A stretch of DNA of 14,158 nucleotides, from positions 1-14,158 of the forward strand of contig NZ_JABBDR010000097.1 of the NCBI RefSeq assembly GCF_018854495.1. The letters run 5' to 3'. This DNA comes from Acidithiobacillus ferruginosus. Lineage in GTDB: Bacteria > Pseudomonadota > Gammaproteobacteria > Acidithiobacillales > Acidithiobacillaceae. This document shows, piece by piece, positions 6,596-14,158 of this stretch. A program made the translations under genes and the position numbers. Numbering within the stretch: position 1 is the stretch's first letter; each line of letters starts with the position of its first letter. The notes beneath the pieces are model-generated. The model saw only the letters and a list, made by a program, of their open reading frames with translations. It did no database searches and had not been told where the DNA came from.

Positions 6596-7953
6596 CCGGC
6601 ACGGATACGCAATTTCCCCTGGAATTGAACCAGCCTCGCCTGAGCATCCAGAAACCCGAGCCACGCTACGACAAGCAGGGCGAGATGGCCGACACCGAGC
6701 GGCTCGACCGGGCCATGCGCGGCTTCGTCAAGGATTTCGGCGCCACCGCCGCCCTCTACATGGAGTCCTGCGTGCATTGCGGCCAGTGCGCCGAGGTCTG
6801 CCAATACTATGTGCAGACCGGTGATCCCAAGTATACCCCCATCTGGAAGCTGGAACCCTTCAAGCAGGCCTACAAGCGCGAGACGGGGCCTTTTGCGCCC
6901 TTCTTTCGCCTCTTCAACCTCAAGCGCCGCGTCACCGTGCGGGAACTGGAAGAGTGGCAGGAGCTGATTTACGACAGTTGCACCCAATGCGGACGCTGCA
7001 CCATGGTCTGCCCCATGGGCATCGACATCGCCAGCCTCGTGGGCCTGGCCCGGCACGGCATGGCCGCCGCCGGGCTGGTGCCCCACGAACTCTGGGCGAC
7101 GGTGGAACGCGCCAAGCGGGAAGGCAGCCCCCTCGGCGCCACCCCGGCGGTTCTCAAGGACCGCATCGCCTGGCTGGAGGACGAGCACAGCGTCGAGATC
7201 CCCCTGGACCGCAGCCAGGCCGATGTCCTCATGACCATCTCCTCCATCGAGGTCATGAAATATCCCCAGTCCATCGTCGCCCTGGCCCGGATCATGAAGC
7301 GGATGGGCGCATCCTGGACCTTTCGCAGCGACGGTTACGAAGCCACCAATTTCAGCATGTTCGCCGGCGACCAGCAGGGTCAGCGGGAGGCGAGCCTCAA
7401 GCTCATCGAGGCCGCCATCGCGGTGGGCGCCAGCGTGCTCATCCTGCCGGAATGCGGCCATGCCTATCAGGCCCTGCGCTGGCAGGGTGCCAACCTTTAC
7501 GGCAAACCCCTGCCCTTCCGGGTGCTGCAGATCGCCGAGTATCTGGCCGAAGGGATCCGCCAGGGTAAGCTGCAACTGCAACCGGTGCAAAGTTCGGTGA
7601 CCTTCCACGATCCCTGCCAGATCGTGCGCCGCGGCGGCGCCACCGAGGCGCCGCGGGAGGTGCTGCGCGCCTTGGGGGTGGAGCTGCGGGAGATGGACGC
7701 GCACGGCGCCTACAACTGGTGCTGCGGAGGCGGCGGCGGGGTGGTGACCATCCACCGGGCCGATCCCCTGCGCTACAAAACCTACCAGATCAAGATGCAG
7801 CAGGTGGAGGACACGGGGGCGGAAATGCTGGTATCGACCTGTTCCAACTGCCGCCAGACCTTCGACGACGGCCAGGCGCATTTCCATTGGGACAAGACGG
7901 CCCAGAGCCTGCTGGAACTGGTGGCCGACCATCTCGTTACGGAGCAGGAGTGA
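6592..7953 (+). CDS. isp2: Isp2, HdrD/DsrK-like iron-sulfur subunit of the hydrogenase
   Basis: Cytoplasmic iron-sulfur protein of 453 residues expected to accept electrons from Isp1. Two ferredoxin-type [4Fe-4S] motifs: C60-C63-C66-C70 (CVHCGQC) and C130-C133-C136-C140 (CTQCGRC). Two CCG-like domains follow. The first, about residues 205-300, has lost its cysteines except C288 in PECGHA; the second is complete: C342, C377-C378, C417-x-x-C420. The same pattern, with ECGHA and a degenerate first CCG, is known from DsrK of the sulfite-reduction DsrMKJOP complex. HdrD proteins handle disulfides, so Isp2 may link H2 to thiol/disulfide or sulfur metabolism; this is inference. ATG 6592 overlaps the isp1 stop; a GGGGGG run at 6579-6584 is the only ribosome site. 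No export signal or membrane helix is seen. Confidence 0.93.
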   Translation: MTGTDTQFPLELNQPRLSIQKPEPRYDKQGEMADTERLDRAMRGFVKDFGATAALYMESCVHCGQCAEVCQYYVQTGDPKYTPIWKLEPFKQAYKRETGPFAPFFRLFNLKRRVTVRELEEWQELIYDSCTQCGRCTMVCPMGIDIASLVGLARHGMAAAGLVPHELWATVERAKREGSPLGATPAVLKDRIAWLEDEHSVEIPLDRSQADVLMTISSIEVMKYPQSIVALARIMKRMGASWTFRSDGYEATNFSMFAGDQQGQREASLKLIEAAIAVGASVLILPECGHAYQALRWQGANLYGKPLPFRVLQIAEYLAEGIRQGKLQLQPVQSSVTFHDPCQIVRRGGATEAPREVLRALGVELREMDAHGAYNWCCGGGGGVVTIHRADPLRYKTYQIKMQQVEDTGAEMLVSTCSNCRQTFDDGQAHFHWDKTAQSLLELVADHLVTEQE

Positions 7954-7956
7954 TTC

Positions 7957-9714
7957 ATGGTCAAGCAAACCGTCGTTGTCGATCCCGTCACCCGCATCGA
8001 GGGCCATCTGCGCATCGAGGCCGAGGTCAAGGATGGCCTCATCACCGGCGCTTCCAGTTCCGGGACCATGGTGCGCGGCCTGGAAATCATCCTCCAGGGC
8101 CGCGATCCGCGTGACGCCTGGGCCTTCGCCCAGCGCATCTGCGGGGTCTGCACCCTGGTGCATGGCATCGCCTCGGTGCGGGCGGTGGAGGACGCGCTCC
8201 ATTACCCCATCCCGCAAAACGCCCAGTTGATCCGTAATCTCATGATCGCCGCTCAGTTCGTCCACGATCATGTGATGCATTTCTATCAACTGCACGCCCT
8301 GGACTGGGTGGATGTGCTCTCCGCCCTCCAGGCGGATCCCGCCAAAACGGCCGCGCTGGCCCAATCCCTGAGTGATTACCCGCGCTCCTCGCCGGGCTAC
8401 TTCGCCGAGGTGAAGGACAAATTCACCCGTTTCGCGGCCTCCGGACAGCTCGGCATCTTCGCCAATGGCTACTGGGGCAACCCCGCCTACAAGCTGCCTC
8501 CGGAGGCCAACCTCATGGCGCTGGCCCATTACCTGGACGCCCTGGCCTGGCAGCGGGAGGTGGCCAAGCTCCATGCCGTCTTCGGCGGCAAGAACCCCCA
8601 TCCCAACTTCGTGGTGGGTGGCGTCCCCACGGCCATCAGCGTATCCCCCGCGGCGCTGCACGACGGCGCGGCGGCGGGGGTCGGGGCCACCGCCGTCAAT
8701 ATGACGGGCCTGGAGATCGTGCAGAACGTCATCCGCGAGATCCGCCGTTTCGTGGATCAGGTCTACCTGCCCGACACCCTCGCCATCGCCGGCTTTTACA
8801 AGGACTGGTTCGGCAAGGGTGAAGGGGTGGGCAACTTCCTGACCTACGGCGAGTTTCCCTCCATGGGCATCAACGACCTGGACGGCCTCATGATCCCCCG
8901 CGGCATCATCCTCAACCGGGATCTCTCCACCCTCCACCCCCTGGAGCTGACCGCCCCGGACCAGATCCAGGAGTTCGTGGCCCATTCCTGGTATTCCTAC
9001 ACCGTGGGCAAGGACCAGGGGCTCCATCCGTTTGCGGGACAAACCCACCTGGACTATACCGGACCCCAACCGCCCTACGCACATCTGGACAGCGCGGCCA
9101 GCTATTCGTGGATCAAGTCGCCGCGCTGGAAGGGCAAAGCGATGGAGGTGGGCCCCCTGGCCCGGATGCTGGTCCTCTATGCCAGCGGTAACCAGGAGGC
9201 CCGCACCCTGGTGGACAGCAGCCTGCGCAAGCTGGACCTGCCCGTCGAGGCCCTCTTTTCCACCATGGGACGGACCGCCGCGCGCACCCTGGAGAGCAAG
9301 ATCATCGCCGACGCCATGCAGGGCTGGTACGACCAACTCATGGCCAATATCCGCGCCGGCAAACTCGAAACCTTCAACCCAGCCCTCTGGGAACCCTCCT
9401 CCTGGCCCGCCGAGGCGCGCGGGGTGGGTTTCATGGAGGCACCCCGTGGCGCCTTGGCCCATTGGCTGGTCATCAAGGACGGTGTCATCGACAACTACCA
9501 GGCGGTGGTGCCCAGCACCTGGAATGCCGGCCCGCGGGATGCCGCCGGACAGGACGGCCCCTACGAGGCGGCCCTCCAGGGCACCGAACTCCCCGACCCT
9601 ACCCAGCCTCTGGAGATCCTCCGCACCATTCACAGCTTCGATCCCTGCATCGCCTGCGCCGTCCATCTGGTGGACCCGGCAGGGGAGGAACTGTTGCAGG
9701 TCAAGATATGCTGA
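7957..9714 (+). CDS. hynL: [NiFe] hydrogenase large subunit, Isp-type (group 1e)
   Basis: Catalytic subunit of the uptake hydrogenase, 585 residues as precursor. The N-terminal motif DPVTRIEGH holds E15 and H17. The two cysteine pairs that bind Ni-Fe are present: L1, RICGVC with C62 and C65, and L2, DPCIACAVH with C564 and C567. R497 in EAPRGALAHW is the usual residue over the Fe CO/CN ligands. Cleavage after H570 would release a 15-residue tail (ending QVKIC), the substrate of the endopeptidase encoded at 3958-4434. There is no signal peptide: it is expected to leave the cell folded with HynS through Tat. AGGAG at 7946-7950 serves ATG 7957, three bases after the isp2 stop. The hynS-isp1-isp2-hynL order, with the two subunits apart, is typical of this hydrogenase subgroup. 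Confidence 0.97.
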   Translation: MVKQTVVVDPVTRIEGHLRIEAEVKDGLITGASSSGTMVRGLEIILQGRDPRDAWAFAQRICGVCTLVHGIASVRAVEDALHYPIPQNAQLIRNLMIAAQFVHDHVMHFYQLHALDWVDVLSALQADPAKTAALAQSLSDYPRSSPGYFAEVKDKFTRFAASGQLGIFANGYWGNPAYKLPPEANLMALAHYLDALAWQREVAKLHAVFGGKNPHPNFVVGGVPTAISVSPAALHDGAAAGVGATAVNMTGLEIVQNVIREIRRFVDQVYLPDTLAIAGFYKDWFGKGEGVGNFLTYGEFPSMGINDLDGLMIPRGIILNRDLSTLHPLELTAPDQIQEFVAHSWYSYTVGKDQGLHPFAGQTHLDYTGPQPPYAHLDSAASYSWIKSPRWKGKAMEVGPLARMLVLYASGNQEARTLVDSSLRKLDLPVEALFSTMGRTAARTLESKIIADAMQGWYDQLMANIRAGKLETFNPALWEPSSWPAEARGVGFMEAPRGALAHWLVIKDGVIDNYQAVVPSTWNAGPRDAAGQDGPYEAALQGTELPDPTQPLEILRTIHSFDPCIACAVHLVDPAGEELLQVKIC

Positions 9715-9740
9715 AGAGCAGACGGAACGGGAACATCTGA
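9708..9740 (+). CDS. Candidate micro-ORF 1 bridging hynL to hypA (10 codons)
   Basis: ATG 9708 lies inside the hynL stop region and reads MLKSRRNGNI to TGA 9738-9740. Its last base is the first base of the next micro-ORF (TGATG). It is too short to classify. The support is only its arrangement in a chain of start/stop overlaps; no strong ribosome site of its own is seen apart from those that serve hynL translation. Confidence 0.2.
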   Translation: MLKSRRNGNI

Positions 9741-9790
9741 TGTCTCCGGTGAGGCGTCCCGCCCCCGAAGGCCCGTGCCGGTATGCATGA
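9740..9790 (+). CDS. Candidate micro-ORF 2 overlapping the hypA start (16 codons)
   Basis: ATG 9740 reads [16 protein letters not shown] and stops at TGA 9788-9790, inside the first codons of hypA. GGGAA a few bases upstream is a weak ribosome site. hypA itself lacks a clear Shine-Dalgarno sequence, so translation of this frame could deliver ribosomes to hypA by re-initiation. No homology is expected at this length; it may be coincidence. Confidence 0.25.
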   Translation: MSPVRRPAPEGPCRYA

Positions 9791-10124
9791 ACTCTCCTTG
9801 TGCGAAGGTGTTCTCCAGATCCTGGAGGAACAATCCCGGACCCTGGGCTTTATCCGGGTACATCGGGTTTGCCTGGAGATCGGCGCCCTGGCCAGCGTGG
9901 AACCGGAGGCGTTGCGCTTCCATTTCGATGTGGTCACGCAGGGCACCCTGGCCGAGGGATCCCATCTCGAAATCGTGACAATGCCGGCCCAGGCGTGGTG
10001 TCTTCCCTGTGGCGAAAAAGTCTCCATCGGGCAATATTTCGACGCCTGCCCCCAATGCCGCAGTCGTCAGCTGCAGGTCATCGCGGGAGAGGAGTTGCGT
10101 ATCCAGCAATTGGAGGTGGAATGA
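9783..10124 (+). CDS. hypA: Hydrogenase nickel-insertion protein HypA
   Basis: Nickel chaperone that works with HypB to load Ni into the large-subunit precursor. Its 113 residues match the family. It starts [10 protein letters not shown], with H2 as the nickel ligand, and carries the structural zinc site C73-x-x-C76 and C89-x-x-C92 (CLPC, CPQC). The start must be ATG 9783, since H2 has to follow Met directly. The region before it has only GAAGG at about 9767-9771, a poor ribosome site at long spacing, so it may rely on coupled translation. Its stop overlaps the hypB start as ATGA. Confidence 0.95.
   Translation: MHELSLCEGVLQILEEQSRTLGFIRVHRVCLEIGALASVEPEALRFHFDVVTQGTLAEGSHLEIVTMPAQAWCLPCGEKVSIGQYFDACPQCRSRQLQVIAGEELRIQQLEVE
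10112..10117 (+). promoter_or_regulatory. Ribosome binding site deciding the hypB start
   Basis: GGAGGT lies inside the end of hypA. It is 3 bases from ATG 10121 but 6 from ATG 10124, favouring the second, which also gives the family's standard N-terminus beginning Met-Cys. Confidence 0.6.
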
Positions 10125-10891
10125 TGTGTACTACATGTGGTTGCGGCAGTAGTGAGGTGAAGATCGCGGGGCATGGAGGCGAATCCCAGCCGGCCCACGT
10201 TCATGCCCCTGGCATGGACGGACGGCGCATGGTGCGGATCGAGCAGGACATTCTGGCCAAGAATCAGCGCCACGCCGACGCCAACCGCCGCTATCTGGCC
10301 GAGCGGGGTATCTTTGCGCTGAACCTGGTCTCCAGCCCCGGATCGGGCAAGACCACGCTGCTGGTGCGCACCGTCGAGGCCCTGCAGCATCGGCTGCCGG
10401 TGGCGGTGATCGAAGGAGATCAGCAGACAGGCCGGGATGCCGAGCGCATCCGTGCCACCGGAGTGACCGCACTGCAGATCAACACCGGCAAGGGTTGCCA
10501 CCTGGACGCCCACATGGTGGGACATGCGCTGGAACAGTTACAGCCCGCCGCTGGCGGGGTGCTGTTCATCGAAAACGTCGGGAACCTGGTCTGCCCGGCG
10601 GGGTTTGATCTGGGGGAGGCCCACAAGGTGGTGGTGCTGTCGGTAACCGAAGGGGAGGACAAGCCCCTCAAATATCCGGATATGTTCCATGCCGCCGACC
10701 TCATGCTCCTCAACAAGGTCGACCTGCTCCCCTATCTGGAATTCGATGTGGACGTCTGCATCGACTATGCCCGACGGATCAACCCCAAACTCTCGGTCCT
10801 GCAGGTTTCCGCCATCCGCGGCGACGGCATGACCGCGTGGCTGGACTGGATCGGAAGGGGCGCCGGGCTCGCGTCGGCCGCCATACGGTAA
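10124..10891 (+). CDS. hypB: Hydrogenase nickel incorporation GTPase HypB
   Basis: GTPase that drives nickel transfer to the hydrogenase large subunit with HypA. It has 255 residues. The N-terminus MCTTCGCG is the CxxCGC high-affinity nickel site. The G domain shows the P-loop SSPGSGKTT (70-78), [13 protein letters not shown] (97-109), the metal site C125-H126 in GKGCHLDAH and C157 in [10 protein letters not shown], and the guanine motif NKVD (197-200). The His-rich nickel-storage stretch found in some rhizobial HypB is nearly absent: only a few His occur at 17-27. ATG 10124 is preferred to the adjacent ATG 10121; the frame is open much further upstream but inside hypA. It ends 14 bases before hypC. 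Confidence 0.96.
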   Translation: MCTTCGCGSSEVKIAGHGGESQPAHVHAPGMDGRRMVRIEQDILAKNQRHADANRRYLAERGIFALNLVSSPGSGKTTLLVRTVEALQHRLPVAVIEGDQQTGRDAERIRATGVTALQINTGKGCHLDAHMVGHALEQLQPAAGGVLFIENVGNLVCPAGFDLGEAHKVVVLSVTEGEDKPLKYPDMFHAADLMLLNKVDLLPYLEFDVDVCIDYARRINPKLSVLQVSAIRGDGMTAWLDWIGRGAGLASAAIR

Positions 10892-10905
10892 TAAGGAGCA
10901 AGATC

Positions 10906-11151
10906 ATGTGCCTGGCGGTCCCCGTGCGGGTTGAACGATTGCTGGACAACGAGATGGCGGTGGTCGGGATAGGCGGCCTGCGCAAGGAGATCTCCCTGGC
11001 CCTGGTGGACGGCGTCCGGGAGGGCGATTACGTCATCCTCCACGTGGGCTATGCCCTGACCCGGCTGGACCCGGAGGAGGCCGAACGGACCCTGGCCCTT
11101 TTCGCGGAACTGGCCGCCCGACTGGACGGCAGGGAAGAGGCCGAGCGGTGA
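10906..11151 (+). CDS. hypC: Hydrogenase assembly chaperone HypC
   Basis: Small chaperone (81 residues) that pairs with HypD to assemble the Fe(CN)2CO unit and hands it to the large-subunit precursor. The N-terminal MCLAVPVRV carries the essential C2, which must follow the start Met, fixing ATG 10906. H46 in [11 protein letters not shown] is the other conserved residue. AAGGAG at 10893-10898 is a good ribosome site at 7-base spacing. The C-terminal 30 residues form a predicted helix rich in Glu, Arg and Ala. The stop overlaps the hypD start as GTGA. Confidence 0.95.
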   Translation: MCLAVPVRVERLLDNEMAVVGIGGLRKEISLALVDGVREGDYVILHVGYALTRLDPEEAERTLALFAELAARLDGREEAER

Positions 11152-12260
11152 AATATGTCGACGAGTTCCGTGACGCCACCCTGGGCCGCGGTCTGGCGCG
11201 CGCCATCGCCGCCGAGGTTTCTCCCCACCGAACCTATCATCTGATGGAGTTTTGCGGCGGCCACACCCATGCCATAGCCCGCCACGGCATCCCAGACCTT
11301 CTGCCGGCCAATATCCACCTGATCCACGGACCCGGGTGCCCGGTCTGCGTCCTGCCCATCGGCCGCATCGACAGCGCCATCGCCCTGGCCCTGGATCATG
11401 GCGTCATCCTCTGCACCTACGGCGATGTGCTGCGCGTCCCGGCATCGGGACGCCGGAGCCTGCTCCAGGCCCGCGCCGCCGGAGCCGATGTCCGCATGGT
11501 CTATTCCAGCCTGGATGCCCTGCGCATTGCGCGGGAAAACCCGGATCGGGAGGTGGTCTTTTTCGCCATCGGGTTCGAGACGACCACCCCGCCCACCGCC
11601 GCGGTCCTCCGCCAGGCCAGGGCCACGGGGGTCAAAAACTTCACGGCATTCTGCAACCATGTGCTGACCCCGGCCGCCATCCGCGGCATCCTGGATTCGG
11701 CCGCGCCGGAGGGGGCGCGGCTGGACGGCATCATCGGGCCATCTCATGTCAGCACCGTGATCGGCAGCCGACCCTATGAGTTTGTCGCGGAGGAGTATCA
11801 TCGGCCGGTGGTGATCGCGGGCTTCGAGCCCCTGGATGTGATGCAGTCCATCCTCATGCTGATCCGCCAGATCAATGCCGGGCAGGCGGAAGTGGAGAAC
11901 GAATTCACCCGCGCCGTCCGTCGCGACGGCAACCCCAAGGCCCAGTCGCTGATGGCCGAGATCCTGGAACCGCGGCCCGCCTTCGAGTGGCGTGGCCTCG
12001 GCAGCATCCCCCGCAGCGCACTGCGCATCAACGCCGCCTACGGCGACTTCGACACCGAGCGCCGTTTTCCCGTCCCTTACCGGGCGGTGGCCGACCATAA
12101 GGGCTGCGAGTGTGGCGCCATTCTGCGCGGCGCCAAGGAGCCCCGGGACTGCCGACTCTTCGGCACCGCCTGCACGCCCGAAAACCCTGTGGGTTCCTGC
12201 ATGGTCTCCTCGGAGGGTGCCTGCGCCGCCCACTACACCTATGGTTGCCATCGGGATTAG
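11148..12260 (+). CDS. hypD: Hydrogenase iron-centre assembly protein HypD
   Basis: Iron-sulfur scaffold (370 residues) on which the Fe(CN)2CO group is built with HypC. Conserved motifs: MEFCGGHTH with C36, [11 protein letters not shown] with C64 and C67, [11 protein letters not shown], and [10 protein letters not shown]. The C-terminal [4Fe-4S] and accessory cysteines fall in [18 protein letters not shown] and [13 protein letters not shown]. The start is GTG 11148, overlapping the hypC stop; the family N-terminus MKYVDEFRD follows directly. It is the last gene of the hydrogenase run. hypE, which usually follows hypD, is not here: a 146-base gap leads to an unrelated sugar-nucleotide gene. 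I see no clear terminator hairpin in that gap. Confidence 0.96.
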   Translation: MKYVDEFRDATLGRGLARAIAAEVSPHRTYHLMEFCGGHTHAIARHGIPDLLPANIHLIHGPGCPVCVLPIGRIDSAIALALDHGVILCTYGDVLRVPASGRRSLLQARAAGADVRMVYSSLDALRIARENPDREVVFFAIGFETTTPPTAAVLRQARATGVKNFTAFCNHVLTPAAIRGILDSAAPEGARLDGIIGPSHVSTVIGSRPYEFVAEEYHRPVVIAGFEPLDVMQSILMLIRQINAGQAEVENEFTRAVRRDGNPKAQSLMAEILEPRPAFEWRGLGSIPRSALRINAAYGDFDTERRFPVPYRAVADHKGCECGAILRGAKEPRDCRLFGTACTPENPVGSCMVSSEGACAAHYTYGCHRD

Positions 12261-12406
12261 GGGACGTTGGGGTGCAAGCAGTCGATCTTTTCCGGCAATT
12301 CGGGCATTATTCAGGTGACCTGCTGTATCACGCGCTGCCCCGCAAACGTCAGGTATCATGCTGATGAGCCGGTCGGCCTCCGAATGCATAAGGAAATGAT
12401 GGACGC

Positions 12407-14158
<1,752 letters not shown>

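Noticed and set aside
6568..9666. A 1032-codon open frame on the minus strand opposite isp1 end, isp2 and most of hynL
   Set aside because: The plus-strand genes are certain from cysteine and metal motifs. The antisense frame is rich in Gly, His, Val and Ala with no recognisable domain, as expected opposite GC-rich codons.
12331..12359. TATCAT at 12354-12359 as a promoter for rmd
   Set aside because: No -35 at 16-18 bases upstream and no extended -10; too weak to report as a feature.
11049..12389. Long minus-strand frame (446 codons) opposite hypC-hypD
   Set aside because: Shadow of a certain hypD; Gly/Asp/His-rich with no domain.

Overview
The window looks like a GC-rich chromosomal segment of a chemolithoautotrophic proteobacterium, most plausibly an Acidithiobacillus-like (Acidithiobacillia/gammaproteobacterial) sulfur or iron oxidiser. 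This placement is inferred from gene content: an Isp-type uptake [NiFe] hydrogenase, argH-lptM-lysA, and a rmd-gmd nucleotide-sugar pair. No rRNA or other taxonomic marker is present.

Layout: (1) 1-263, minus strand, the N-terminal part of an unrecognised membrane-anchored protein, divergent from argH. (2) 407-3233, plus strand, a tightly overlapping amino-acid operon: argH (arginine), the small LptM-like lipoprotein, and lysA (lysine). (3) 3375-12260, plus strand, one long run of eleven genes with very short gaps or overlaps: a divergent PEBP/YbhB-like gene, a hydrogenase maturation endopeptidase, a short HupH-like protein, the structural genes hynS-isp1-isp2-hynL, and the maturation genes hypA-hypB-hypC-hypD. 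(4) 12407 to the window end, plus strand, rmd and a 3'-truncated gmd, which together predict GDP-6-deoxy-mannose (GDP-D-rhamnose) synthesis for surface polysaccharide.

How the hydrogenase genes should work together: HypA and HypB deliver nickel; HypC and HypD carry the Fe(CN)2CO group to the HynL precursor; the endopeptidase then removes the 15-residue HynL tail after the DPCxxCxxH motif. HynS carries a twin-arginine signal, so the folded HynSL dimer is exported to the periplasm. Isp1 is a NarI-like di-haem membrane protein with four well-placed histidines, and Isp2 is a cytoplasmic HdrD/DsrK-like iron-sulfur protein. H2 oxidised outside would thus pass electrons through Isp1 to Isp2 and on to quinone or a cytoplasmic thiol/disulfide or sulfur-linked acceptor. 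HynS lacks the two extra cysteines of oxygen-tolerant small subunits, so this is a standard-cluster enzyme. hypE and hypF are absent here and must be elsewhere if the enzyme is made.

No transposon, CRISPR array, tRNA or rRNA was seen, and no gap between genes exceeds about 150 bases. The parts most worth a second look are the pocket-altered PEBP protein heading the hydrogenase run, the single-domain HupH, the cysteine-poor first half of Isp2, and two micro-ORFs that bridge hynL to hypA by stop/start overlaps.
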